Below, in pieces: positions 8,751 to 16,971 of a DNA stretch of 64,000 bases. The notes beneath the pieces are model-generated. The model was not told where the DNA came from, made no database searches, and worked only from the letters and a program-made list of their open reading frames with translations. The position numbers were made by a program, and so were the translations under genes. Location of the stretch: NCBI RefSeq assembly GCF_011516935.1, contig NZ_WOTF01000001.1, positions 248,001 to 312,000 of the forward strand. The letters run 5' to 3'. The first letter of the stretch is position 1; each line of letters starts with the position of its first letter. The stretch comes from Acetobacter farinalis (GTDB lineage Bacteria > Pseudomonadota > Alphaproteobacteria > Acetobacterales > Acetobacteraceae).

Positions 8751-8780
8751 GTGCCCGCCCCCAGATTGGACGGCGGGCAC
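8751..8780. terminator. Hairpin between convergent genes (second)
   Basis: A nine-base perfect stem, GTGCCCGCC (8751-8759) with GGCGGGCAC (8772-8780), 12-nt loop. It lies 21 nt beyond the stop of the minus-strand oxidoreductase and is a likely terminator for it, although it lacks a long U-tract. Confidence 0.5.
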
Positions 8781-8801
8781 ACAGTGTTTCAAGCGCAGGC
8801 T

Positions 8802-9893
8802 TTACTGGTAGCGGTTCAGCCACCAGCCATAGGGTGGCGGCAGCACATCGGCAGGCTGCTTTTTGTGCACGGCGCGGGCCGCCGCATAGGGCCAGTGCGG
8901 GTCAGCCAGCAGGGGGCGGCCCAGCGCTACGGCATCCAGTGTTCCGGTGCGGATCAGGGCATCGGCCTGCCGACCATCACTGATGTACCAGGATGTGGAA
9001 ACAGGCAGGCCGGTTTCCTGCTTCACCTGCTGCGCATAGGGGGCCATGAAGGCCGGACCCCACGGGATCTGTGCTTCAGGTGTGGAAAAACTGATGCTGA
9101 CATCAAGAAAATCCAGACCTGACTCTTTGAGTTTCTTGAGAAGGACGATGGAGTCACGCAGATTTTCATCGTCATGGCCGTTGAACTCAATCACGCCAAA
9201 ACGAATGCTCAGCGGCAGGTTTTCCGGCCAGACAGCGCGCACGGCCTGAAGTGTTTCCACCAGAAAGCGGCTGCGGTTTTCAAGAGAACCACCATACTGG
9301 TCCGTGCGTGTGTTGGAATTCGGCGCAAAGAAGCTCTGGGCCAGATAGCCATGCGCAAAGTGCAACATCAGCCACTGAAATCCGGCATCCCGTGCGCGTT
9401 CAACAGCTTTTACAAAATCGGCTTTCACACGGGCAATGTCGTCCAGTGTCATTTCCGTGGGCGTGCGGGGCAGGTTCGCGCCGAACGGAATGGCGGAAGG
9501 ACCGATGGGCTGCCAGCCACGCGGGTCTCCTTCCGGGATATGGTCATCACCTTCCCACGGTACGTTGGCGCTGGCCTTGCGGCCTGCATGGGCAATCTGG
9601 ATGCCCGGCACAGCGCCTGCCTTGCGAATGGACTCCACAATCGGGGCAAAGGCCGCGGCCTGTTCATCATTCCACAGGCCAAGGCAGCCGGGGGTAATGC
9701 GGCCTTCCGGGGAAACACCCGTGGCTTCCACAATCACCAGACCGGAGCCGCCACGGGCAAGGCTGGCATAGTGCACGTGGTGCCAGTCATTCGGCACGCC
9801 GTCCTGCGCCATATACTGGCACATGGGGGCCACAAGAATGCGGTTGCGCAGAGTGACATCTTTTAAGCTATACGGGTCAAACAGAGTTGGCAT
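8802..9893 (-). CDS. NADH:flavin oxidoreductase, old yellow enzyme family (YqjM-like)
   Basis: FMN enzyme that reduces activated C=C bonds or other electrophiles with NAD(P)H; cytosolic TIM barrel. At 363 aa from MPTLFDPYSL it matches the YqjM/XenA class. C25 in APMCQYMAQDG is where YqjM-type enzymes carry the redox-modulating cysteine, IAHAGRKAS holds the substrate-binding His region, and FAHGYLAQSFFAPNSNTRTDQYGG is the family signature. The frame is open upstream to 10154, but only ATG 9893 gives the family N-terminus. It is divergent from an ArsR-type gene across a palindrome, which suggests control by that regulator. The native substrate is unknown. Confidence 0.9.
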   Translation of the reverse strand: MPTLFDPYSLKDVTLRNRILVAPMCQYMAQDGVPNDWHHVHYASLARGGSGLVIVEATGVSPEGRITPGCLGLWNDEQAAAFAPIVESIRKAGAVPGIQIAHAGRKASANVPWEGDDHIPEGDPRGWQPIGPSAIPFGANLPRTPTEMTLDDIARVKADFVKAVERARDAGFQWLMLHFAHGYLAQSFFAPNSNTRTDQYGGSLENRSRFLVETLQAVRAVWPENLPLSIRFGVIEFNGHDDENLRDSIVLLKKLKESGLDFLDVSISFSTPEAQIPWGPAFMAPYAQQVKQETGLPVSTSWYISDGRQADALIRTGTLDAVALGRPLLADPHWPYAAARAVHKKQPADVLPPPYGWWLNRYQ

Positions 9894-9931
9894 GAACCAG
9901 GGCCCTTTTTTTGAGATGGTGCCGGTGAGCG

Positions 9932-9957
9932 AATAGTTCGACAATAATCGAACCATT
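9932..9957. promoter_or_regulatory. Palindromic operator candidate
   Basis: AATAGTTCGA (9932-9941), six-base spacer, TCGAACCATT (9948-9957): nine of ten positions pair. It lies between the divergent oxidoreductase and ArsR-type regulator genes, the usual place for an autoregulatory winged-helix operator. Binding by that regulator is inferred. Confidence 0.6.
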
Positions 9958-9991
9958 ATCGGATGCAAGAGGCAATGAGCAGAGACCCCGC

Positions 9992-10321
9992 ATGAAGCAG
10001 TACGAGCACCCCCCGGCAGAAGCATTCCTGCTGACCACCATCCTGCATGCGCTGTCAGACCCGTATAGGCTCTCCATTGTGCAGAAACTCGCGGTTTTGC
10101 AGCCTCAGCCGTGCGCCCCCTTGCAGGGCAACCGGCCGAAATCCTCTGTGTCACATCATTTCAATGTGCTGAGAAAAGCAGGATTGGTGCGCACCGTGGT
10201 GGAAGGCGTGTTGCACATGAACAGCCTGCGGAATGCTGAACTCGAATCCCGCTTTCCCGGCCTTCTGGACACGATTCTTGCCGCTGCGGCCCACAGTGCG
10301 GAGTGTCAGGGCGCGGAGTGA
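9992..10321 (+). CDS. ArsR-family winged helix-turn-helix regulator
   Basis: Small (109 aa) transcription factor. The N-terminal ALSDPYRLSIVQKLA segment is the typical ArsR first helix pair, and KSSVSHHFNVLRKAGLVRTVVEGVLHMNSL is the recognition helix plus wing. There is no ELCVC-type metal motif; the only cysteines are one in QPCAPLQG and one in the C-terminal AECQGAE, so an organic or redox signal is more likely than a metal. It probably represses the divergent old-yellow-enzyme gene through the 9932-9957 palindrome, as in known ArsR/OYE pairs. The ATG is 98 nt from the divergent start. Confidence 0.85.
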   Translation: MKQYEHPPAEAFLLTTILHALSDPYRLSIVQKLAVLQPQPCAPLQGNRPKSSVSHHFNVLRKAGLVRTVVEGVLHMNSLRNAELESRFPGLLDTILAAAAHSAECQGAE

Positions 10322-10374
10322 GGCTGGGGCGGCCGCGCGAAACGGCCAAGCGGATACAGTCGGGCAGTTCCAGC

Positions 10375-10434
10375 CAGATAGTTACAGGCAGATAGTTACA
10401 GTCAGGCAGTGACAGGCAGCAGACAGTGACAGGC
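10375..10434. repeat. Short imperfect direct repeats
   Basis: Two exact 13-nt copies of CAGATAGTTACAG start at 10375 and 10389, followed by two copies of CAGTGACAGGC at 10407 and 10424. They sit between the regulator stop and the convergent protease stop and suggest slippage-type expansion; no function is evident. Confidence 0.6.
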
Positions 10435-10518
10435 TGGCCGGGCGACAGGCGGGGATTACCCGCACTGGCAGACGAGGCAGGGCGGATGCCGCGCCCCCGA
10501 CACGCCCGTGTTCCTGCG

Positions 10519-11364
10519 TTACTGTGTTCCCGCCTGAGCGGGCACGGCGTTCGGGAGTGCGAGCAGGGGCACGGCCTTGCCGCCCGCATGGGCCGTGTTG
10601 GCCAGAACCTGCACGCCCAGCACATGCCAGCCTGATGCGTTCTGATAGAGCAGGGGCGCACCGCTGCTGCCATGGGTTCCCGCGCAGTCATGTGAGAGCA
10701 GGAGGTTGCCTGTGCCGTCCTGTGTCAGGCCCGTCATGTGGCAGTGCAGATCCGCCGTGATGACATCGGGCATATTCTGCTCATATCCCCCCAGTATCGC
10801 GGCCATGCCGGGCTTGATGTCCTCTGGTGTTGTGGTGATGTGAAAGACCTCATCCGGGCGGGCCACGGGGTGGTCCAGCACAAGGGTGGCGTGGTCCAGC
10901 CCGGCGCTCTGGGTTTCCCGATTGGGTGAGTAGTCGGGCGGCACAATAAAGCGGACAACACGGGCATGTGCGGTAAAGCTGTCACCACTGTAGGCGCGCA
11001 GGAAATGCACGCTGCCCGGCTGAATGAAGCGCTGGGGGTGGGCCAGCCAGAGGCAGTGCGCGGCGGTTTCCACCAGCACGGGGCTGATCAGGAAGCCGGT
11101 GCAGCGTGAGCCAAGCTCTGTCTGCACCCGCCCGATGGCGGACCACGGAGGGCGGGCGGTGGAGACACGCTGCCGTGGGTCCGCAAAGGGGGTGACCCCG
11201 GCCAGATGTGTGCGGTAGTCCGGCCCGACGGCTGCAGCAGGGTGCGGGGGAAGCGTAAGGCCGACCCCGGCCGCGAGGGCAAGTGCGCCTGCGCTCAGGC
11301 GGCTCTTCAGAAAAGAGCCACCCGCCCGCAGGGCGAAGAAACGGGCGGGCCGCTTAGTCTGCAT
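10519..11364 (-). CDS. Trypsin-like serine protease, secreted
   Basis: Periplasmic or secreted S1-type peptidase. From ATG 11364 (281 aa) the N-terminus is basic then hydrophobic (RLSAGALALAAGVGLTLPP...AAA), a signal peptide. The catalytic His lies in VETAAHCLW, a candidate Asp in LDHATLVLD, and the Ser in GTHGSSGAPLL. The paired Cys in SRCTGFL and AAHC match the family disulfide. The start overlaps the galE stop by 11 nt, so translation is probably coupled. The frame is open upstream into galE, but those residues would be cytosolic and unlike the family. The substrate is unknown. Confidence 0.82.
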   Translation of the reverse strand: MQTKRPARFFALRAGGSFLKSRLSAGALALAAGVGLTLPPHPAAAVGPDYRTHLAGVTPFADPRQRVSTARPPWSAIGRVQTELGSRCTGFLISPVLVETAAHCLWLAHPQRFIQPGSVHFLRAYSGDSFTAHARVVRFIVPPDYSPNRETQSAGLDHATLVLDHPVARPDEVFHITTTPEDIKPGMAAILGGYEQNMPDVITADLHCHMTGLTQDGTGNLLLSHDCAGTHGSSGAPLLYQNASGWHVLGVQVLANTAHAGGKAVPLLALPNAVPAQAGTQ

Positions 11365-12340
11365 AACCTTGTGGGTGGTTTTCGCGCCATGCAAAGGCGG
11401 TTTGCACAATGCGGTCAATATCCGTGAATTCCGGTGCCCAGCCTGTGGCGGCCATCAGGCGGGCCGGGCTTGCAACGAGGCAGGCCGGGTCACCCGGGCG
11501 GCGGTCACCCGCCTGCCACGGCACCTCAAGCCCGGTTACACGGGCCACGCTTTCAATGATTTCCCGGTTGGAGTTACCGCGCCCGGTGCCCACGTTGAAA
11601 GTCACGCTCTTTTCGTTCAGCAGCGGCAGAACGGCCAGATGTGCCCGCGCAAGGTCTGTCACATGCACATAATCCCGGATGCAGGTGCCATCCGGCGTGG
11701 GGTAATCCTGCCCGAACAGTGTCAGGGCCGGGCGGCGCTTCAGAGCGGCATCAATCACCAGCGGGATCAGATGCGTTTCCGGGCGGTGGTCTTCGCCCGC
11801 GCGGCCTGCGGGGTCGGCCCCGGCTGCGTTGAAGTAGCGCAGGCATGCGCTTTTCAGCCCGTGGATACGGTCTGCCCAGTACAGGGCGCGTTCCACCATG
11901 TATTTGCTCTCACCATAGGGAGAGCCGGGGTCAACGGGCGTATCCTCGCTGATGGGCGCATCTCCGGCGGAGCCGAACAGGGCCGCCGTGGAGGAGAACA
12001 CAAAGCGCTTTACGCCGTGGCGCACGCAGGCATCAATCAACCCGAACCCGATGCCCGCATTGGCGGACATATAGAGCATGGGGTCCTGCATGCTCTCTCC
12101 CACCAGTGAAAGGGCGGCAAAATGCAGCACGCCATCCCACGGGCCATCGGCCAGAACGCGGTTCAGGCATTCCAGATCAGCCAGATCTCCATGGATGAAG
12201 TGTGCCCCTTCCGGCACCGCAGCGCGATGGCCCGTGCGCAGGCTGTCAAACACCACAACGTCATGCCCATCGTCCAGAAGGGCAAGAACAACGTGGCTGC
12301 CGACATATCCGGCGCCACCGGTCACAAGAAAACGAGCCAT
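11354..12340 (-). CDS. galE: UDP-glucose 4-epimerase
   Basis: Interconverts UDP-glucose and UDP-galactose with bound NAD+; supplies UDP-galactose for polysaccharide and LPS. At 328 aa it is an extended SDR. The NAD+ motif GGAGYVGSH is at 8-16, the catalytic SST lies near 117-119 and YGESK holds Y142/K146. The HVTDLARAH and NVGTGRGNSNREI segments are typical of GalE. Downstream it overlaps the protease gene; upstream it is 89 nt from the TIGR02302 stop, so it may belong to the lysA transcript. Another UDP-hexose epimerase activity cannot be excluded. Confidence 0.93.
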   Translation of the reverse strand: MARFLVTGGAGYVGSHVVLALLDDGHDVVVFDSLRTGHRAAVPEGAHFIHGDLADLECLNRVLADGPWDGVLHFAALSLVGESMQDPMLYMSANAGIGFGLIDACVRHGVKRFVFSSTAALFGSAGDAPISEDTPVDPGSPYGESKYMVERALYWADRIHGLKSACLRYFNAAGADPAGRAGEDHRPETHLIPLVIDAALKRRPALTLFGQDYPTPDGTCIRDYVHVTDLARAHLAVLPLLNEKSVTFNVGTGRGNSNREIIESVARVTGLEVPWQAGDRRPGDPACLVASPARLMAATGWAPEFTDIDRIVQTAFAWRENHPQGYAD

Positions 12341-12429
12341 GAAAGCTGATACTCATCCAGTAAAAGATGGACGAGACCCTAGAGCGTTCAGGCGGCCCGG
12401 TGCAAGGCCGGGGCAGGGTTTTTCCTGAT

Positions 12430-15273
12430 TCAGAAGGGTTTGAGCAGGCGGTCCAGATAGTCCAGTTCCTGCTGGGGGCGAGTGCGATCTGAATCGCGGC
12501 GGCGGAGTTCCTGCTCGATCTCGCGGGCGCGCTGGCGGGCCACGTTATCAGGGATATGCGTGCCGTCATCCGGGGCCTGATCTCCCCCTTCGCCCATGCG
12601 GCGGCCCAGCGGGTCACGCTTGTCGTGGCTTTTGTCCCGGCCACCGGTTTCATCCGCGTCATCAGTGGGGGTGTTACCGTCATCCCCATCGTCCGCGCTG
12701 TCCTGCCCTTGCGAGGAGTCCCCCTGCGCGCCGTCCTGCGGGCTGCCGGACTGGCCACCGCTGTTGCCGCCAAAGGCAGGCAGGAAGCTGGGGGTGGCGC
12801 TCCTGCCGTTACCCTTCATGGTGTCCTGCATCTGCTGGCGGCCTTTGCTCAGGGCTTCCAGAGCTTTTTCTTCCGCAGTGGCGGCGGCGGCGTCATCCCC
12901 ATCCGCCAGAGCCTTGCGGGCGTCCTGCATGCTTTTCTGCGCATCGGCAAACGCCGCAGGGGCTTTGCCTGTCAGTTCCTTGAATTCATCTTTCAGCTCG
13001 TCCAGCGCGCGGCTCAGGGCGTGCTGGGTGGCGCGGTCCGTCCGCCGTGCGGCGGCCTGTGCTTCAGCCTTGGCCGGGTCCAGCGGGGGAGGCTGGTCAG
13101 GGGAGGCCGCGCCCGGAGGCGGAGGAGGGGCAGGCGGCGCATTCTGGTCCGCGCCGGGGGGGAGGGGCAGGCCCAGCCTGCGCAGCAGTTCAGGGGTGGA
13201 CATGGCGCCGTAATTGTCATCGCCGTCAGCGTCTTCATCGTCCATCGCGTTCTGCTGGCGGGACTGCGCCCGAAGCGTTTCATCCAGACGGGACTGGGCG
13301 TGGTCCAGCAGGGAGGTCTGCTTGCCTGTCAGGTCCCGCAGGGCGGCGGCCTGCTCACGGGCTTTCTGTTGCGCAATCATCTGCTGCGCCATGGCGGCCA
13401 TGTCCTGTGGCGTGGCGTTACGCATGCGCTCGGTGGCGTCTTCCATTTGCTGCAGGCGTTCCAGCGCATCGGCGGAATGGCCGTTGGCGGCATCGCGCTG
13501 CATCTGCTGCATCAGGCGGGAGAAGGCTTTATCTCCCGCTCTGGAAAAGCCGGGCAGATCAGGAATGGCCGTATGGTCCCGCAGGGCCTGCGCGGCCAGA
13601 GCCTGCATCTTGCGGGCAATGGCCTCCTTCAGGGTTTTCAGCCGGGCTTCCAGCTCTTCCCGCTCTTCCTGCGTGTGCTGGCCACTCTCGCGCATATGGC
13701 GCAATTGCTGGGCCACGGCGGCCTGCGCCGCGCGGACATCGAGAGAGGCCTGCGCGCTGGCATCATCCCCCTTGCGGCGGTCTTCAATATCCAGAGCCAG
13801 ATCCCACAGCAGGTTGGTGGCGCTGGCGCGGGCTGTGTCCGTATCCACATCCTTGTTATCCAGCATGGCGACAAGGCTGGTCAGGGCGAGGAACATACCC
13901 GTGTGTTCAGTGACCGGACCGGGTGTTTCACCAAGCGCGGCAAGCTCCGTTGCGGTGTCACTCCGGCTTTCACGCCCCAGTGCAAAGCGTTTGCGCAGGT
14001 CCAGCACGGCCCGGGCCACGGGGGAGTGGAATACGCGCGCCCCCAGCCGGAAGGTAACGGGCGCGCTCTGCCCCTCATGCCCGCTGACAGAGGTGGCCAC
14101 GACACGGGCCGTGACTTCTTCCCCCGCCCAGGGGTCTTCTGAAAGGTCGGGCGTTATCACGCCCTTGGTGGATTTGGGGTGCCCGCTGAGAGGCAGCGGC
14201 ACCGTGAGCGTGCGGGCAGGCCCGCGCCCCGGATGCACCAGATGCATCTGCACGGAGAGCGATGCCAGCCCGTAGGCATGCGCGGCCTCCCACGGCAGGC
14301 GGGTGCGCCAGTCTACCTTGTCCGCACCGGGGGATGGCCCCCATGCAACAGTGGGAAGGGTGTCGGGCACCACCGTAATCGGCCAGCGGGCGAGGGTGCG
14401 CCCGCGCCCGGCCACGCGCACCACACCGCTATGCTGGAGTGTGACATCCACCTTCCAGCTCTGCGGGTCCAGTGTCTGGCGGGTTTCATCCTGCATCACC
14501 AGCCCGTTCGCACTGCGCAGGACAGGGTGAGAGGACAGGCCGGTGACAATAACCGTCAGTTTCGCGCCCTCCGGCACGGAGGGCGGCGGCGCATTCGGGC
14601 TGAGAAACACCGGGGCTTCGGGCGCATAAGCCGGAGGGGTGATCCATGCTTCCACATGCGCCATCGGTACATCGGGGTCATCCCGCCCCGGAATGAAGGC
14701 GGCCAGAATTCGGCCGGGAGCGGAGGTGCCCGCCATTACACCGGTGCCGAGGCAGGCTGCCAGCAGGGCTACGGCGGCCCATCGCCGCACGGGGCTGGCG
14801 GGCAGAAGGTGGGGCCACCCGGCCCGCAATGCACCCAGAGAGGCCAGCACGCGCTGCTGGTGCGCCTGCCACAGGGGCTGGGCCGCCCCTTTCCGCGCTC
14901 CTGCCGGGTGGTCTGTCAGTGTTGCGAGCGGGCGGTTCTGCAGGCCGGAGGCATGCTCAATGCGGCGGTCCACCGCTTCCGGTGTGGGGGCGTTCAGGCG
15001 GGAGAGGTCAGTATGCAGCCGCCAGCCGCACAGGCTGAGCCACCCGGCCACAAGCACAAGGCGCAGCCCGTCCGGCAGATGCTGGGGCAGGCGCAGCAGC
15101 CCTGCCACCGCATAGAGGCCCAACAGGCCGAGTGTGGGCTGGAGAGCAGGCCAAAGCTGTTCGATATGCAGCACAAAAGCGGCATGCTGGCGGACGGTAG
15201 CCAGCCGTGCCGCCAGAGAGCCTCCCCCCGCAGTGGAGGAGGCCAGATCCTGTTTCAGATCTGCCGGGCTCAT
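12430..15273 (-). CDS. TIGR02302 family protein (DUF4175), membrane-anchored low-complexity protein
   Basis: Large (947 aa) alphaproteobacterial protein of unknown function. Two closely spaced hydrophobic segments occur near the N-terminus (LGLLGLYAVAGLL and LRLVLVAGWLSLCGW) and a third near residue 140 (WAAVALLAACLGTGV). A predicted periplasmic beta-rich middle follows, then long Gln/Ala/Glu coiled-coil stretches and a Pro/Asp/Gly-rich low-complexity tail ending DYLDRLLKPF. ATG 15273 overlaps the lysA stop (ATGA), which fixes the start; the argH-lptM-lysA-TIGR02302 order is common in alphaproteobacteria. A cell-envelope role is often guessed from this context but I see no catalytic motif. 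Confidence 0.85.
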   Translation of the reverse strand: MSPADLKQDLASSTAGGGSLAARLATVRQHAAFVLHIEQLWPALQPTLGLLGLYAVAGLLRLPQHLPDGLRLVLVAGWLSLCGWRLHTDLSRLNAPTPEAVDRRIEHASGLQNRPLATLTDHPAGARKGAAQPLWQAHQQRVLASLGALRAGWPHLLPASPVRRWAAVALLAACLGTGVMAGTSAPGRILAAFIPGRDDPDVPMAHVEAWITPPAYAPEAPVFLSPNAPPPSVPEGAKLTVIVTGLSSHPVLRSANGLVMQDETRQTLDPQSWKVDVTLQHSGVVRVAGRGRTLARWPITVVPDTLPTVAWGPSPGADKVDWRTRLPWEAAHAYGLASLSVQMHLVHPGRGPARTLTVPLPLSGHPKSTKGVITPDLSEDPWAGEEVTARVVATSVSGHEGQSAPVTFRLGARVFHSPVARAVLDLRKRFALGRESRSDTATELAALGETPGPVTEHTGMFLALTSLVAMLDNKDVDTDTARASATNLLWDLALDIEDRRKGDDASAQASLDVRAAQAAVAQQLRHMRESGQHTQEEREELEARLKTLKEAIARKMQALAAQALRDHTAIPDLPGFSRAGDKAFSRLMQQMQRDAANGHSADALERLQQMEDATERMRNATPQDMAAMAQQMIAQQKAREQAAALRDLTGKQTSLLDHAQSRLDETLRAQSRQQNAMDDEDADGDDNYGAMSTPELLRRLGLPLPPGADQNAPPAPPPPPGAASPDQPPPLDPAKAEAQAAARRTDRATQHALSRALDELKDEFKELTGKAPAAFADAQKSMQDARKALADGDDAAAATAEEKALEALSKGRQQMQDTMKGNGRSATPSFLPAFGGNSGGQSGSPQDGAQGDSSQGQDSADDGDDGNTPTDDADETGGRDKSHDKRDPLGRRMGEGGDQAPDDGTHIPDNVARQRAREIEQELRRRDSDRTRPQQELDYLDRLLKPF

Positions 15274-16613
15274 GCGGTCCCGGCCAGGTGGGCGGGCACA
15301 GTTTCCCCCTGCCACAGGGCTTCAAGCGACTGGCGGGGGCGGATGACGTGCCATGTGCCATCCTCCACCAGCACTTCCGCCGCCAGAGGGCGGCTGTTGT
15401 AGGTGGAACTCATCACCGCGCCATAGGCCCCGGTGTCCAGAATGGCCACACGCGCCCCGCGCTGCATGGGGGGTAGGTGGCGGTCACGAGCGAACGTATC
15501 TCCGCTTTCACATACCGGGCCAACCACATGGGCCGGGCCTGCGGGCAGGGTGGCCACATGCGGGCTGAGGGGAACAATACCATGCCAGGCATCATACATG
15601 CTGGGGCGCAGCAGGTCATTCATGGCGGCGTCCAGCACAAGGAAGGGGGCTTCGTTCCCACGGGCCTTGTTGAGGATCACGCTGCTGAGCAGCAGCCCGG
15701 CGGGGGCTGCCAGCCAGCGCCCCGGCTCAATGGCCAGACGCACGTCCAGCCCGCCAAGCTCGGCTTTCATGGCTCCGGCCAGAGCTTCCGGCTGGCCTTC
15801 GGGTTCCGTGCGATAGGAAATACCAAGACCACCGCCGCAATCCACCACCTCGACCGTCTGGCCTGCGGCGCGGACAGTCCGCACCAGATCAGCAATGCGG
15901 GCATATGCGGCGCGATAGGGGGCGACGGAGAGAATCTGGCTGCCGATATGGGTGGCAAATCCAACGGCCCGAATGCCCGGCAGGCTGGCGGCGCGGGCAT
16001 AAAGGGCGGCGGCATGGTCATAGGGAATGCCGAACTTGTTGGCGGCCAGCCCGGTGGTGATTTTGGCATGGGTTCCGGCATCCACATCCGGATTGACGCG
16101 CAGCGTGATGGTGGCCCGGGTGCCCAGCCTGCTGGCGATACTGGAAATAATGTCCAGCTCTTCAGCACTTTCCACATTGATCTGCCCGATGCCCAGACCA
16201 ATGGCGCGCTCCAGCTCCGCATCCGTTTTGCCCACGCCGGAAAAAACGATGTGCGCGGGGGCTATGCCCGCCTTCAGGGCGCGGGCGAGTTCTCCGCCGC
16301 TGACAATATCCGCCCCGGCCCCTTCCTCACGCAGAAGGGAAAGCACGGCCAGATGATCATTGGCTTTCACCGCATAATGCAGGGAAACATTCAGCCCGGC
16401 ATCCCGCATGGCCTGCTGCATGCGGCGCACGCGTGTGCGCAACGTATCACCGCCCATTACCCAGCAGGGTGTGCCCACGGCATCGGCAATGGCGTTCAGC
16501 GCCACACCGTCCAGCATCAGGCCGCACAGCGGGTCCATCTTCAGGGATGGGTGGCTGGCCAGCAGCTCGGCTACGGAGGGGTCCGGGTCAAGAAACGGTG
16601 TCGCGTCGGCCAT
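15270..16613 (-). CDS. lysA: Diaminopimelate decarboxylase
   Basis: PLP enzyme that decarboxylates meso-diaminopimelate to L-lysine, the last step of lysine synthesis. The PLP lysine is K83 in HYAVKAN; the phosphate-binding glycine stretch is CGGGLGISY, EPGRWLAAPAG follows, and the CESGDTFARD motif supplies active-site residues from the partner subunit. At 447 aa it has normal length for the alphaproteobacterial form. Its stop overlaps the TIGR02302 start by 4 nt. A 214-nt gap separates it from lptM upstream. Confidence 0.96.
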   Translation of the reverse strand: MADATPFLDPDPSVAELLASHPSLKMDPLCGLMLDGVALNAIADAVGTPCWVMGGDTLRTRVRRMQQAMRDAGLNVSLHYAVKANDHLAVLSLLREEGAGADIVSGGELARALKAGIAPAHIVFSGVGKTDAELERAIGLGIGQINVESAEELDIISSIASRLGTRATITLRVNPDVDAGTHAKITTGLAANKFGIPYDHAAALYARAASLPGIRAVGFATHIGSQILSVAPYRAAYARIADLVRTVRAAGQTVEVVDCGGGLGISYRTEPEGQPEALAGAMKAELGGLDVRLAIEPGRWLAAPAGLLLSSVILNKARGNEAPFLVLDAAMNDLLRPSMYDAWHGIVPLSPHVATLPAGPAHVVGPVCESGDTFARDRHLPPMQRGARVAILDTGAYGAVMSSTYNSRPLAAEVLVEDGTWHVIRPRQSLEALWQGETVPAHLAGTA

Positions 16614-16739
16614 GGGGCGTTTTGAGCCTTGAAATCACATACTGCTCCGGTACCACAGGGCAGGGCGGTGTCTGCCTGGCCCGGAGCCTCTCTGGTTCTG
16701 TTATACCGCCTGCCTGACACATTGCCACCCTTCATGCCA

Positions 16740-16769
16740 GCACCCGCCGCCCCCTGTGGGGCAGGGTGC
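16740..16769. promoter_or_regulatory. GC-rich hairpin in the lptM-lysA gap
   Basis: GCACCC (16740-16745) pairs with GGGTGC (16764-16769) and an inner GCCCC/GGGGC continues the stem around a CTGT loop. It lies after the argH-lptM unit and before lysA on the minus strand. It could end the first transcript or fold in the lysA leader; no U-tract is present. Confidence 0.4.
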
Positions 16770-16827
16770 GCGGCGGGGCTTTGGGGCGTGTGTCGGGCCT
16801 GATCTGCCGAGCCTGATTCGCCCGGAC

Positions 16828-16971
16828 TTAGTCTGCTGGCGGATAGGTCTGCGGGAAGGTGATTTTATCCTGCGGCCCCGGCGCGTGGGGCGAGCCCTTC
16901 TTGCCGCAGGCGGCCAGCGGCAGGGCCAGCAGAACCAGCGCCAGAAAACTGAGGGTCAGGCGGAGTGTCAT
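16828..16971 (-). CDS. lptM: LPS translocon maturation chaperone-type small lipoprotein
   Basis: A 47-residue lipoprotein: signal [22 protein letters not shown] with lipobox LAAC (Cys22), then [14 protein letters not shown] and a short tail. The CGxKG start of the mature part is the hallmark of LptM (YifL), which helps LptD oxidation in the outer membrane; that function is known from E. coli and inferred here. Its ATG overlaps the argH stop (ATGA), the usual argH-lptM arrangement. The longer frame upstream is argH sequence in another frame and is not used. Confidence 0.85.
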   Translation of the reverse strand: MTLRLTLSFLALVLLALPLAACGKKGSPHAPGPQDKITFPQTYPPAD

